In this document: positions 42,258 to 52,115 of the stretch, piece after piece
How the letters are laid out: each line of letters starts with the position of its first letter
Position numbering within the stretch: the stretch's first letter is position 1
NCBI GenBank assembly: GCA_039191215.1
Contig: JBCCXT010000005.1
Location: forward strand, 1 to 64,000
Length of the DNA stretch: 64,000 nt
Direction of reading: 5' to 3'
Origin: HKCCE3408 sp039191215
GTDB taxonomy: Bacteria > Pseudomonadota > Alphaproteobacteria > Rhodobacterales > Rhodobacteraceae
Notes under the pieces: model-generated
What the model was told of the DNA's origin: nothing
What the model saw: only the letters and a program-made list of their open reading frames with translations
Database searches by the model: none
Program-made: the position numbers and the translations under genes

Positions 42258-44042
42258 GTGAGAAATCTTGGAATTGGTGGTCGGCTCGCCGCCAGCTTCT
42301 TCTTTCTTCTGGCATTGATGGTTGGGCTCACCGCCATGTCGATCGTCGAGGTGAATTATCTCCGCTCGAAACTGACCGAGATGAACGAGGTCAACTCCGT
42401 CAAACAGCGCTACACGATCAACTTCCGCGGCTCTGTCCATGACCGTGCCATTGCCATCCGCGACGTCGTACTTGTTCAGTCTGTGGCCGAGCGGCAAGCC
42501 CAGATCGAGCTGATCGACACGCTTTTTGTCGCTTATGCCGACAACGAGGTGATGTTAAACGACGTGCTCGCCAATACTGAGCTTTCAACGGACCGGGAGC
42601 GCGAAATTGCCGGCCGGATTGCCGGTGTCCAGGCCGCCACCAACCCGTTGGTTGATCAGATTATTGAGCTTATGGCCGCGGGCAATCAGGCGGAGGCTGA
42701 ACGGATCTTGCTTGAAGAGGCGTCGCCGCTTTTCTCTGACTGGCTTGGCGTGATCAATGAATTCATCGACCTGCAGGAAGAAAAAAACCAATCCGCCGGC
42801 GCATCAGTGACCAATCAGATCGAGCAATATTCGATGCTGGCCATGGTTGCCTTGGTCACCGCGCTGCTGCTCGCAAGTGCGGCGGCTTACGCATCCACAC
42901 GTTCCATCATCCGGCCGCTTGGGCAGTTGCAAACCGCGCTGACCCGCATGGCTGAGGGCGAAACCGAAATCGATCCGCGTTTGGCGGCGCGCACCGATGC
43001 GCTTGGTGATGTAGCGCGCGCCGTTTTGCAGGTGCGTGACGCCGTGCAGGACCGTGTGCGCGGTGAATCCGTCGAGCGAGAGCGCGTGACAAAGCAGGTG
43101 CAAAAGGCGGTTGCGTCCTTGGCTTCGGGTCTCAAGGCGCTCTCGGCCGGCAATGTGCGTTTCCGGATCAACGAAAAGTTCGACGACGAGCTGGAAGAGC
43201 TGCGCCAGGACTTCAACTTTTCTCTGCAACAGCTCAGCGCAGCGCTCTCCTCGGTCGGAACGACCTCGGTATCGGTCAATGAACGCGTGCTTGAGATCTC
43301 TGGCGCCGCGGAGCGCTTGTCGGAACGCACCGAACATCAGGCTGCAACCTTGGAAGAAACGGCCGCGGCGATGGACGACCTGGTCAACAAGGTCAAAGAG
43401 GCCGCCGATAACGCCCGCACGGTGGAACATATGGTCGATCAAGCCCGCGAAGATGCGGAAAATAGCGGCGCAGTCGCAAAAAAGGCCGTCGAGTCGATGT
43501 CGAAGATCGAAAGCTCTTCCAACAAGATCGACACGATCATCTCCACCATCGAAGATATTTCATTCCAGACCAATCTCTTGGCGCTCAATGCGGGCGTAGA
43601 GGCGGCGCGAGCGGGTGAATCTGGCCGGGGCTTCGCGGTGGTTGCATCTGAGGTCCGCGCATTGGCGCAACGGTCCTCTGAAGCCGCGCTTGAGATCAAA
43701 ACGTTGATCAGCGAAAGCACCGCGCAGGTCGCCGAAGGCGTGGAGCATGTCGGTGAGATGGGTGGGGAGCTGCAAAAGATCGTCGATCGCGTGACAGATG
43801 TCTCGTCGCGCGTGTCGGAGATCGCCCGTGGTGCGGAAGATCAGTCTTCGACAATCGGCGACATCAACAGCTCCATCACGCAGCTTGATACGTTCACGCA
43901 ACAGAACGCGGGCATGGTGGAAGAGGCCAACTCGGCATGCCAGGCCCTGCAATCGGCATCCGCCGATCTGACGCGCCAAACGGCAACCTTTGAAACTGAC
44001 GGCGAAGCGGACCTTTCCGCCCCATCATCTGAAGCCGCTTAA
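42258..44042 (+). CDS. Methyl-accepting chemotaxis protein
   Basis: A 594-residue chemoreceptor. The first transmembrane helix (about 8-28, RLAASFFFLLALMVGLTAM) leads to a four-helix-bundle-like periplasmic sensor of about 155 residues. A second helix (about 185-207) follows, then HAMP (RSIIRPLGQLQTALTRMAEGE) and a long cytoplasmic coiled coil. The hairpin tip is intact (ISFQTNLLALNAGVEAARAGESGRGFAVVASEVRALAQRS region). No C-terminal NWETF-type tether is visible. GTG at 42258 is chosen because GGAG lies six bases upstream; an ATG at 42246 is possible. Neighbouring ABC systems hint at sensing of an imported nutrient. Confidence 0.92.
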   Translation: MRNLGIGGRLAASFFFLLALMVGLTAMSIVEVNYLRSKLTEMNEVNSVKQRYTINFRGSVHDRAIAIRDVVLVQSVAERQAQIELIDTLFVAYADNEVMLNDVLANTELSTDREREIAGRIAGVQAATNPLVDQIIELMAAGNQAEAERILLEEASPLFSDWLGVINEFIDLQEEKNQSAGASVTNQIEQYSMLAMVALVTALLLASAAAYASTRSIIRPLGQLQTALTRMAEGETEIDPRLAARTDALGDVARAVLQVRDAVQDRVRGESVERERVTKQVQKAVASLASGLKALSAGNVRFRINEKFDDELEELRQDFNFSLQQLSAALSSVGTTSVSVNERVLEISGAAERLSERTEHQAATLEETAAAMDDLVNKVKEAADNARTVEHMVDQAREDAENSGAVAKKAVESMSKIESSSNKIDTIISTIEDISFQTNLLALNAGVEAARAGESGRGFAVVASEVRALAQRSSEAALEIKTLISESTAQVAEGVEHVGEMGGELQKIVDRVTDVSSRVSEIARGAEDQSSTIGDINSSITQLDTFTQQNAGMVEEANSACQALQSASADLTRQTATFETDGEADLSAPSSEAA

Positions 44043-44053
44043 CCGCAAAAAAT

Positions 44054-44121
44054 TGGGGACTAGCCAGGAGGATAAGCTGGCCGGTCCCCAGCTTGCCTAT
44101 TCGGCGCGAAAGGACGCGCCG
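44054..44121. terminator. Two hairpins between convergent chemoreceptor and ugpC genes
   Basis: TGGGGAC (44054-44060) pairs with GTCCCCA (44084-44090), with a further inner GCCAG/CTGGC stem. CGGCGCG (44102-44108) pairs with CGCGCCG (44115-44121). They sit between two convergent genes and probably terminate both transcripts. Confidence 0.65.
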
Positions 44122-44141
44122 ATTGCATTTGCCACGGCGGT

Positions 44142-45200
44142 CTAATCCACCACCGAAAGGCTTGGCGCGTCTATCGGTTGCGTGATGGCCACGCCGTCTG
44201 CGTCGAAGAAACGCAAATCAGCCGGCTCTGCCGCAACCGCGATTTTGTCTCCCTCGGAGACCGCCAGCCGGTTTGGCGAACGCAGGATCAGCCGCGTGCC
44301 ATCGGCCTCAAGATGCACGAGGTTTTCTGCGCCCAGTGCCTCGATCAAACGCACACGCGCCACCAGCCCCGGCCCTTGCGTGATGGAAAGCGCTTCGGGC
44401 CGGACGCCAACACTGTGCGCACCGGACGGCGGATTGGCGGCCAGCGCGCCGCCTAGAGGACCGGCCAGATCGAAGATGTTCATCGGCGGTGAGCCAATGA
44501 ATTCGGCGACAAAGCGGCTTGCCGGGTTTTCATAAAGCGTCATCGGCGTGCCAACCTGTTCGATCCGGCCCGCCGACATGATGACAATCCGGTCAGCCAA
44601 GCTCATCGCCTCAACCTGATCATGGGTGACAAATACGAAGGTCGCGCCAAGCCGGGCATGCAGGTCCTTAAGCTCCGCCCTCAGCTGTGTGCGCAGCTTT
44701 GCATCAAGGTTTGAGAGCGGCTCATCAAACAGAAAAACCGCTGGCTCGCGAACGATTGCGCGGCCCATCGCAACGCGCTGGCGCTGGCCACCGGAAAGCT
44801 GACGCGGTTTGCGGTCGAGATAGCCGTCGATCTGCAACGTGGCGGCAGCCTCGCGGATGCGCGCATCGATCTGATCGCTTGGCAGGCCTTGGTTCTTCAA
44901 GCCATAGGCCATGTTCGCGCGCACGCTCATATGCGGATAAAGCGCATAGTTCTGGAACACCATGGCGATGTCGCGCGCGCCCGGCTCAAGCTGGTTGACC
45001 ACCCGGCCGCCGATTTCGACCGTGCCGCCGGTGATCTCCTCAAGCCCCGCAATCATCCGCAGGATGGTGGATTTTCCACATCCCGACGGGCCCACCAAAA
45101 CGATGAATTCACCGTCGGCGATCGCCACATCGGCGCCTACGACGGCGCTGACTCCGCCCGGATAATCTTTACTCAGACCACTCAGTGTGACGCTTGCCAT
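44142..45200 (-). CDS. ugpC: sn-Glycerol-3-phosphate-type ABC transporter ATP-binding protein
   Basis: A 352-residue MalK/UgpC-type ATPase. Walker A is GPSGCGKST (about 38-46), signature LSGGQRQRVAMGRAIVR, Walker B LFDEPLSNLDAK, and switch VTHDQVEAMSLADR. A C-terminal regulatory OB domain begins near residue 240 (GVRPEALSI, LIEALGAENLVHLE). It is the last gene of the ugpBAEC cluster, four bases after ugpE. Complete and normal. Confidence 0.93.
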   Translation of the reverse strand: MASVTLSGLSKDYPGGVSAVVGADVAIADGEFIVLVGPSGCGKSTILRMIAGLEEITGGTVEIGGRVVNQLEPGARDIAMVFQNYALYPHMSVRANMAYGLKNQGLPSDQIDARIREAAATLQIDGYLDRKPRQLSGGQRQRVAMGRAIVREPAVFLFDEPLSNLDAKLRTQLRAELKDLHARLGATFVFVTHDQVEAMSLADRIVIMSAGRIEQVGTPMTLYENPASRFVAEFIGSPPMNIFDLAGPLGGALAANPPSGAHSVGVRPEALSITQGPGLVARVRLIEALGAENLVHLEADGTRLILRSPNRLAVSEGDKIAVAAEPADLRFFDADGVAITQPIDAPSLSVVD

Positions 45201-45204
45201 CGGC

Positions 45205-46053
45205 TCATTTCTCGCTGTCTACCAGGCCTTTGACAAAAAGCCGTTGCATCGCCAGCACGACAATCACTGGCGGGATCATTGCCAGGATCGCCGTGCCCAT
45301 CGTGAGGTGCCAAATTGGCAGCCCCTCGCCGACATTCACCATGCGCTGGATGCCCATGACGACAGTATAAAGATCGGTGTCGGTGGTGATCAGGAAAGGC
45401 CAGAGATACTGGTTCCAGCCAAAGATAAAAAGGATGATGAAGAGCGCCGCGATATTGGTCCGGCTCAGCGGCAGTAAAATGTCGAAAAAAAACCGAATGG
45501 GCCCGGCGCGGTCGATCCGCGCGGCCTCGACCAGCTCATCAGGAACCGTCAAAAAGAACTGCCGAAACAAGAAGGTCGCCGTCGCCGATGCAATCAGCGG
45601 GATGGTCAGCCCGGAATAGCTGTTAAGCATACCAAGCGAGGCGACCACGTCGTAAGTGGGCAAGATGCGGACCTCAACCGGCAGCATCAGTGTTATGAAG
45701 ATGAGCCAAAAAAACGCCATGCGGAACGGAAAGCGGAAATAGACAATCGCATAGGCCGACATGAGCGAGATCACAATCTTACCGATGGTGATGCCAAGCG
45801 CCATGATCAGGCTGTTCCACATCATGCGGGCCAATGGCACGCCGCCGGCCTCGGGCACGCCACCCGACAAAAGCTGGCGGTAGTTTTCCAGCCCCTGATC
45901 GCCAAACCACATCGGAATGGGGGAACGCGTCAGCGCCTCTCCGGGATGGGTGGAGGCAACCAGCGCCATCCAGACCGGAAAACACAAAAACACGATGCCA
46001 AGGATCAAGATCACATGGGTCAACACGGTCAGGAAGGGGCGGTTTTCGACCAT
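45205..46053 (-). CDS. ugpE: Glycerol-3-phosphate-type ABC transporter permease UgpE
   Basis: A 282-residue MalG/UgpE-type permease. Its first helix (THVILILGIVFLCFPVWMALVAS) is typical. The EAA loop reads LVEAARIDRAGPIRFFFDILLPLSRTN. It shares one base with the ugpA stop (TGATG), so it is translationally coupled. It forms the channel with UgpA in the inner membrane. Confidence 0.92.
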   Translation of the reverse strand: MVENRPFLTVLTHVILILGIVFLCFPVWMALVASTHPGEALTRSPIPMWFGDQGLENYRQLLSGGVPEAGGVPLARMMWNSLIMALGITIGKIVISLMSAYAIVYFRFPFRMAFFWLIFITLMLPVEVRILPTYDVVASLGMLNSYSGLTIPLIASATATFLFRQFFLTVPDELVEAARIDRAGPIRFFFDILLPLSRTNIAALFIILFIFGWNQYLWPFLITTDTDLYTVVMGIQRMVNVGEGLPIWHLTMGTAILAMIPPVIVVLAMQRLFVKGLVDSEK

Positions 46054-46949
46054 CAGTACTGCACCTTGCGCTCGACAAATCGAAATTGAACGACCGTCAT
46101 GCCGATCACGATGGCCATCAGCACCACCGATTGTGCCGCTGACGATCCGTAATCCTGGCCGACAAAGCCTGTGTTGTAGACGCGGTAGACCAAGATCGAG
46201 GTCGCATCAGCCGGGCCGCCATTGGTCGTGGCATGGATGATCGCAAACGTGTCGAAGAACGCGTAGACGAGGTTGACGACCAGCAAGAAGAACGTCGTCG
46301 GCGAAAGAAGTGGAAAGACGATTGTCCAAAAGCGCTTCACCGGTGTGGCGCCATCGATTGCCGCCGCCTCGATCATCGACTTCGGGATCGACTGCAGACC
46401 GGCCAGGAAGAACAGGAAGTTGTAGGAAATCTGCTTCCAAGCTGCGGCAACGATCACCATCAGCAGTGCCTGGTTGCCATTGATGTAGTGATTCCAATCG
46501 TAGCCGAAGAATGCCTCCAACCAGTAGGCGACGATGCCCAGGGACGGGTTCATCATGAAAAACCACAGCACCCCAGCCAGTGCGGGCGCAACGGCGTACG
46601 GCCAGATCAGAAAGGTGCGGTAGAGCGTGGCGCGCCGGATCACCCGATTGGCGGCAACGGCCAAAGCCAGCGCCATCGACATCGACAAAACCGTCACCGA
46701 AAGGCCAAAGACCAATGTCGTCCAAAAGCTGCGCAGGTAGCCATCGTCGTTAAACAGACGCGTGAAATTGTCCATGCCTACGAAATTGCGCGAAAACCCA
46801 AACGCATCTTCCAGGAAAAGCGAGCTTTCCAGCGCCTGATAGGACGGCCAGATAAAAAAGATCAGTGTAACCGCCACTTGCGGCGCCAAGAGCGCCAAAG
46901 GCAGTACCCAGGATCGGAAGACAACGCGTTTTTGCATAGGGGGCGTCAT
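46053..46949 (-). CDS. ugpA: Glycerol-3-phosphate-type ABC transporter permease UgpA
   Basis: A 298-residue MalF/UgpA-type permease. It opens with KRVVFRSWVLPLALLAPQVAVTLIFFIWPS, shows SSLFLEDAFGFSRNFVGMDNF and has an EAA loop (MIEAAAIDGATPVKRFWTIVFPLLSPTTFF). It carries about six membrane helices. It lies 39 bases after ugpB and overlaps ugpE. Segment-by-segment resemblance to UgpA is strong. Confidence 0.92.
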   Translation of the reverse strand: MTPPMQKRVVFRSWVLPLALLAPQVAVTLIFFIWPSYQALESSLFLEDAFGFSRNFVGMDNFTRLFNDDGYLRSFWTTLVFGLSVTVLSMSMALALAVAANRVIRRATLYRTFLIWPYAVAPALAGVLWFFMMNPSLGIVAYWLEAFFGYDWNHYINGNQALLMVIVAAAWKQISYNFLFFLAGLQSIPKSMIEAAAIDGATPVKRFWTIVFPLLSPTTFFLLVVNLVYAFFDTFAIIHATTNGGPADATSILVYRVYNTGFVGQDYGSSAAQSVVLMAIVIGMTVVQFRFVERKVQY

Positions 46950-46988
46950 GCGGGCCTGGGATCAGCACCCCAGGCCCGCAATTTACGG

Positions 46989-48305
46989 TTAGCTGTTCGT
47001 CGCCTCAAACCGGCGCAGAAGCTCGTTGCCGCGCTCTACTGCCTCATCCATCGCTTCCTGAGCGGTCTTGTCACCGGACCAAACCGCTTCGAGCTCTTCA
47101 TTGATGATATCGCGGATCTGGACGAAGTTGCCGAAGCGCAGCCCGCGGCTATTCGGTGTCGGCTGGTTCAAGCTAAGCTGCTCGATGGCCGTATCAGTGC
47201 CGGGGTTTTCATCGAAAAACCCTTGCTCGCCCATCAACTCATAGGCCTCGGTTGTGATCGGGACATATCCGGTCGCACCGGCCCAAGCGGCCTGCTGCTC
47301 GGCGGTGGACAAGAACGCCATAAACTCCGCAACGCCCTGGTACTCTTCACTTTCGTGACCGGTGAGCACCCACAAGGTCGCGCCACCAATGATCGAATTT
47401 TGCGGCGCATCCGCCACAGCCGCGTCAAGTGGCAGCGGCGCCTGGGAGAACTCAAAATCGGTGATGTCGTTCACAAAGCCGCCGTAATAGGCCGATGAGT
47501 TAATCCACATCGCCGTTTCGCCTGACACGAACATGCCGCGGCTGTCACCCCGGCGCCCGCCATAGACAAATAGCCCGTCCTGGCCCGCATCGGCGATGGA
47601 TTGGATATGGTTGACGATCTCGGGACTGTTGAAGGCAAATTCGGTTGTCGTGCCGGCAAAGCCGTTTTCCATCGTGGCCATCGGGATGTCATGCCAGGCG
47701 GCGTAGTTTTCGATTTGGGTCCAAGATTGCCAGCCAAAACCAACAGGTGCCGGAACGCCCGCATCGCGCAGAACTTCAGCCGCTGCCCAGACCTCGTCCC
47801 ATGTGCCGGGAACACCCAGTCCGTTTTCGTCTAGAAGTGTGGCGTTGTACCACAAAACCGGGGTGGAAGAATTGAACGGCAAGGACAGCATATTGCCGTC
47901 CGTATCCGAGTAATAAGATATCACGGCCGGCAGGTAGGAGCTTTCGTCGAAGTCCAGACCAGCATCTTCCATCAACTGGTAGACCGGATAGATCGCGCCG
48001 TTTTCTTCAGCGGCCATCATCGTCGCTGTGCCAACCTCAAAGACCTGAACGATATGCGGCTGCTCGCCTGCGCGGAAGGCCGCAATAGCGGCTGTCATCG
48101 TCTCTGTATAGTTGCCCTGATAGACCGGAACAATCTCGTATGTGTTTTGCAACGCGTTGAAATCAGAGGCGAATGCCTCGGTACGCTCACCCAATTGGCC
48201 GCCCATAGCGTGCCAAAACTGCACTTCGATACGATCCTGCGCGACGGCGGCGGAAACGGCCAATGCGCTGATTGCTGAGGCGGTAGCGAAAATGCGGAAT
48301 GTCAT
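46989..48305 (-). CDS. ugpB: Glycerol-3-phosphate-type ABC transporter substrate-binding protein UgpB
   Basis: A 438-residue periplasmic receptor. The signal peptide is about 1-22 (ISALAVSAAVAQ), followed by the very characteristic UgpB opening VQFWHAMGGQLGERTEAF and ETMTAAIAAFRAGEQPHIVQ, FEVGTATMMAAEENGAIYPV. Later: FNSSTPVLWYNATLLDENG and YGGFVNDI. UgpB imports sn-glycerol-3-phosphate and glycerophosphodiesters, often under phosphate limitation; no Pho box was recognised upstream. The ATG at 48305 follows AAAGGGAGAAAAGCT. No ugpQ phosphodiesterase gene is linked. Divergent from the DppB-like gene. Confidence 0.93.
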   Translation of the reverse strand: MTFRIFATASAISALAVSAAVAQDRIEVQFWHAMGGQLGERTEAFASDFNALQNTYEIVPVYQGNYTETMTAAIAAFRAGEQPHIVQVFEVGTATMMAAEENGAIYPVYQLMEDAGLDFDESSYLPAVISYYSDTDGNMLSLPFNSSTPVLWYNATLLDENGLGVPGTWDEVWAAAEVLRDAGVPAPVGFGWQSWTQIENYAAWHDIPMATMENGFAGTTTEFAFNSPEIVNHIQSIADAGQDGLFVYGGRRGDSRGMFVSGETAMWINSSAYYGGFVNDITDFEFSQAPLPLDAAVADAPQNSIIGGATLWVLTGHESEEYQGVAEFMAFLSTAEQQAAWAGATGYVPITTEAYELMGEQGFFDENPGTDTAIEQLSLNQPTPNSRGLRFGNFVQIRDIINEELEAVWSGDKTAQEAMDEAVERGNELLRRFEATNS

Positions 48306-48523
48306 AGCTTTTCTCCCTTTTGCGGCGACCCTTGGCATGGGCGCGTTTGGGCACCGACGATTTCGTTCTTGCGGCCCAAATTGGCGCCACCGGCGCCATT
48401 TACGCTTGCCCGGTATCGCCCATGCGACACTAGCGAAACAGTTTTGTGAACCCAAGCAAAGATGTGATCGGCGCATGGCAGGCTCGTCTTGACCCCTGCC
48501 CAGCTCAGGCGCAGAACCAACGG

Positions 48524-49501
48524 ATGTTCGCCTATATCATCCGCCGCGTCGGCCAATCTATCCTTGTGCTCCTGGTTGTGGGCCTTGTGGCGTTTTCGAT
48601 GTTTCGATTCATCGGCGACCCAATTGACAACATGCTGGGGCAGGAACGTACGGCGGAGGATGTGGAACGGCTGCGTGACCAGCTTGGCCTCAATGATCCG
48701 TTTGCGGTGCAGTATTGGAGCTTTCTGCAAGGCGCTGTTCGAGGCAATTTCGGCATCTCCTACCAACAAGGGCGCCCGGTCTCTGAGGTCATTGCAGAAC
48801 GTTTGCCCGCAACGTTGGAATTGGCAGCCGTGTCAGGGACCTTTGCGCTCATTCTGGGTGTCGTTTTGGGTGTTTTCACCGCTATCCGAAGGCTAGGTTT
48901 TTCCAGCCAGGCGATCATGGCCGTCAGCCTAATCGGTGTCTCGCTCCCGACATTCCTTATCGGTATCCTGCTGATCTACCTCTTTTCCGTCGAACTGGGA
49001 TGGCTACCCTCGTTCGGGCGCGGCGATGTGGTCGATCTAGGCGCCTGGAGCACGGGATTTTTGACCCGCTCCGGTTTGACGGCGCTCATCCTGCCGTCGA
49101 TAACGCTTGGCCTTTATCAGATGACGCTGATCATGCGGCTGGTGCGGTCGGAGATGTTGGAGGTATTGCGCCAGGATTACATCCGTTTCGCCCGCGCCAG
49201 GGGCCTAAGTGCGCGGGTCATCAATTTCCGCCACGCCCTGAAGAACACGCTTGTGCCGGTGATTACCGTCACCGGGCTCCAACTTGGCGCGATCATCGCG
49301 TTTGCCATCATCACTGAGACTGTTTTCCAGTGGCCTGGCGTCGGCCTGCTGTTCATCAACGCGGTGCAGTTTGTCGATATCCCCGTAATGGCCGCGTATC
49401 TGATGCTTATATCGGTGCTATTTGTCGGGCTGAACCTGTTGGTCGACATCTTGTATGTGGCGATCGATCCGCGGCTCCGGCAGGAGGGCCGCAGCCTATG
49501 A
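48524..49501 (+). CDS. Peptide-type ABC transporter permease (DppB family)
   Basis: A 325-residue permease. It begins MFAYIIRRVGQSILVLLVVGLVAFSMFRF, as DppB-family proteins do. It has DQLGLNDPFAVQYWSFLQG, a long periplasmic loop, and the EAA-type loop YIRFARARGLSARVINFRHALKNTLVPVITVTG. The ATG at 48524 is preferred to frames beginning upstream at 48446. The stop overlaps the next permease start by four bases (ATGA). First gene of a three-gene unit that lacks a binding protein. Confidence 0.92.
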   Translation: MFAYIIRRVGQSILVLLVVGLVAFSMFRFIGDPIDNMLGQERTAEDVERLRDQLGLNDPFAVQYWSFLQGAVRGNFGISYQQGRPVSEVIAERLPATLELAAVSGTFALILGVVLGVFTAIRRLGFSSQAIMAVSLIGVSLPTFLIGILLIYLFSVELGWLPSFGRGDVVDLGAWSTGFLTRSGLTALILPSITLGLYQMTLIMRLVRSEMLEVLRQDYIRFARARGLSARVINFRHALKNTLVPVITVTGLQLGAIIAFAIITETVFQWPGVGLLFINAVQFVDIPVMAAYLMLISVLFVGLNLLVDILYVAIDPRLRQEGRSL

Positions 49502-50415
49502 GCTCGGTCCTTGCGCGCGCCTGGGATAGCGACCTTGGCTACGCATTTCGCCATTCACCGATTGCGCTAATCTCGAGCTTTGTGACCATCGCACTCATCT
49601 CTGGTGCGCTGTTTGCGGGGTGGATTGCGCCCCATGACCCGTTCAACCCGGCCACATTGAACCTGCTCAATGGCTTCACGCCGCCGGGCGTGGCGAATGA
49701 ATTCACCGGGGAAAGCTTCCTGCTTGGCACAGATGACCAGGGCCGCGACGTCTTTTCGACCATCCTTTTTGGCCTGCGTATCTCCCTTTTTGTTGGCTTC
49801 TCGGCGGTGCTGTTTGCCATGACGCTTGGCATCTCACTTGGGCTTTTGGCGGGGTATGTCGGCGGCTGGACCGAAACAATCATTATGCGCGTCGCCGACG
49901 TGCAGCTGACCTTCCCTTCGATCCTTGTGGCCATGCTGATTTTCGGCATCGCCAAAGGCATCACGCCGATCGAATACCGCGACCAAGTGGCGATCTGGGT
50001 TCTGATCCTGGCCATCGGGCTGAGCGACTGGGTCCAATTCGCGCGGGTCGTGCGCGGCGCTACCTTGGTCGAGAAGAACAAGGAATATGTGCAGGCCGCG
50101 CGACTGATCGGGCGTTCGCCGCTGGCGATCATGGGGCGCCACATCCTGCCCAACGTCCTGTCACCCGTCCTGGTGATTGCAACGATCAGCCTTGCCCTGG
50201 CCATCATCGCCGAGGCGACGTTATCATTTCTGGGCGTGGGCGCGCCGCCGACAGAGCCAAGCCTAGGCACGCTGATCCGCATTGGCCAGGATTTCCTGTT
50301 CTCGGGCGAGTGGTGGATTTTGGTTTTTCCCGCCGGCACATTGCTGGCGCTTGCCTTGGCGGTGAACCTGTTGGGCGATTGGCTGCGCGACGCGCTGAAC
50401 CCGAGGCTGCGGTAA
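49498..50415 (+). CDS. Peptide-type ABC transporter permease (DppC family)
   Basis: A 305-residue permease with the DppC layout. A first helix (ISSFVTIALISGALFAGWIAPHDPF) is followed by FLLGTDDQGRDVFSTILFGLRISLFVGF, the EAA loop YVQAARLIGRSPLAIMGRHILPNVLSPVLVIAT, and TLSFLGVGAPPTEPSLGTLI near the C-terminus. Starts inside the preceding stop and its own TAA overlaps the ATPase ATG by one base (TAATG). Partner of the DppB-like protein. Confidence 0.92.
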   Translation: MSSVLARAWDSDLGYAFRHSPIALISSFVTIALISGALFAGWIAPHDPFNPATLNLLNGFTPPGVANEFTGESFLLGTDDQGRDVFSTILFGLRISLFVGFSAVLFAMTLGISLGLLAGYVGGWTETIIMRVADVQLTFPSILVAMLIFGIAKGITPIEYRDQVAIWVLILAIGLSDWVQFARVVRGATLVEKNKEYVQAARLIGRSPLAIMGRHILPNVLSPVLVIATISLALAIIAEATLSFLGVGAPPTEPSLGTLIRIGQDFLFSGEWWILVFPAGTLLALALAVNLLGDWLRDALNPRLR

Positions 50416-52115
50416 TGGCGCTGCTGGAAATCGCAGGTCTGACGGTCGAATTTCCGACGAGGCGCGAGGTCTATACCGCGGTTGATGCAGCCAATTTAAC
50501 GGTCGAGCCAGGCGAAATCCACGGCCTTGTCGGTGAATCGGGCGCTGGAAAATCGACCATTGGGGCGGCCGTGATGGGGCTGATCGATCCGCCCGGACGG
50601 ATTGCAGCCGGCACGATCCTTTTCCGCGGCGATGCGATCTCGGGCCTTGACAGCGAGGCCATGCAAAGCCTGCGCGGCAAAAAGATATCGATGATCTTTC
50701 AGGATCCGCTGACCTCGCTGAACCCGCTTTTCACTGTCGGTCAGCAATTGACCGAGACGATCCGGACCCATCTGGGCTTGTCCGAAAGCGAAGCGCTGAC
50801 CCGCGCGCGCGATCTTTTAGACCAAGTCGGCATCCCCGACCCAAGCCTTAGGCTCGACCAATATCCGCATCAGTTTTCCGGCGGCATGCGGCAACGCGTC
50901 GTGATTGCACTGGCGCTCTGTTCAGAGCCCGATGTGATCATCGCCGATGAGCCAACAACCGCGCTCGATGTCTCGATCCAAGCCCAAATACTCGACCTGA
51001 TCAAAAAGCTGACGGTCGAGCGGCAGGTCGGCGTCATCCTGATCACCCACGACATGGGCGTGATTGCGGATACAACCGACCGCGTCACGGTTATGTATCA
51101 AGGCAAGGTCGTTGAAACCGGCCAAACGTCAGATGTCCTTGGCCGACCGCAGCACGCCTATACAAAATCCCTCATTGCCGCCGTGCCGCGCCCGACGGTG
51201 AAGCTGAACCGCTTTCCGCTGATCAGCTTTGGCGGGCGGGAGACGGGGTTTGCCATCGCCGATCTGGCGCGCAGTTGGCCCGCCACGGCTGGCGCGCGCG
51301 GCACGCCAATTTTACACGCCGACAAGCTGACCAAACGCTTCTTGAGCAGGCCCGCGCTTTTGTCGTCCCGGCGGCAATACTTTACGGCCGTTGATGCGGC
51401 CAGCTTTGATATCCGCAAGGGAGAGGTCTTCGGGCTTGTCGGTGAAAGCGGCTCCGGCAAGTCGACGATCGCGCGGATGATTGCGGGCCTTTACAAGGTC
51501 GATGGTGGCACGGTCACATTCGACGGCGCCGACGTGACTGCCGGGCGGCGCGGCGTGCCGGAAAGCTACCGCCGCCAGATCCAGATGATCTTTCAGGACC
51601 CGTTTTCGAGCCTGAACCCGCGGATGCGCGTCGATCACATCGTGGCTGAGCCCGCGCGCCATCACCGGCTGCTTGAGGGCCGTGCGCTGCGTGCCCGCGT
51701 CGACGAATTGCTCGAACGCGTGGGCCTTGGCGCCGGCGCCGGTTTGAAGTACCCTCACGAGTTTTCAGGCGGCCAGCGGCAGCGCATATCGATCGCGCGG
51801 GCACTGGCCACACAACCGAGATTTTTGATCTGCGATGAACCGACCAGCGCGCTGGACGTGTCTATTCAGGCGCAGATCCTTAATATTCTCAAAGATCTGC
51901 AGGAACATCTTGATCTAACGATGTTGTTTATCAGCCATGATCTTCCGGTCGTGCGCCAGATGTGCGACCGGGTCGGCGTGCTAAAAGACGGCGTTTTGGT
52001 TGAAGTCGCAGAGACCGCAGCGCTCTTTGCCCGACCCAAAGCGCGCTACACACGTGACCTGCTGTCTTTAATGCCACGTTTGGATGGGCTTTCGACCGAA
52101 GGCCTCACGGCGTAA
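50415..52115 (+). CDS. Fused dipeptide-type ABC transporter ATPase (DppD-DppF)
   Basis: A 566-residue protein with two complete ATPase halves. First half: Walker A GESGAGKST, signature FSGGMRQRVVIALALC, Walker B IIADEPTTALDVS, VILITHDMGVIADT. Second half (from about residue 300): GESGSGKST, QMIFQDPFSSLNPRMRV, FSGGQRQRISIARALA, LICDEPTSALDVS, LFISHDLPVVRQM. All motifs are intact in both halves. Fusion of DppD and DppF in one chain is common in this importer class. It ends 11 bases inside the convergent gene at 52105. No receptor gene is linked. Confidence 0.93.
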   Translation: MALLEIAGLTVEFPTRREVYTAVDAANLTVEPGEIHGLVGESGAGKSTIGAAVMGLIDPPGRIAAGTILFRGDAISGLDSEAMQSLRGKKISMIFQDPLTSLNPLFTVGQQLTETIRTHLGLSESEALTRARDLLDQVGIPDPSLRLDQYPHQFSGGMRQRVVIALALCSEPDVIIADEPTTALDVSIQAQILDLIKKLTVERQVGVILITHDMGVIADTTDRVTVMYQGKVVETGQTSDVLGRPQHAYTKSLIAAVPRPTVKLNRFPLISFGGRETGFAIADLARSWPATAGARGTPILHADKLTKRFLSRPALLSSRRQYFTAVDAASFDIRKGEVFGLVGESGSGKSTIARMIAGLYKVDGGTVTFDGADVTAGRRGVPESYRRQIQMIFQDPFSSLNPRMRVDHIVAEPARHHRLLEGRALRARVDELLERVGLGAGAGLKYPHEFSGGQRQRISIARALATQPRFLICDEPTSALDVSIQAQILNILKDLQEHLDLTMLFISHDLPVVRQMCDRVGVLKDGVLVEVAETAALFARPKARYTRDLLSLMPRLDGLSTEGLTA

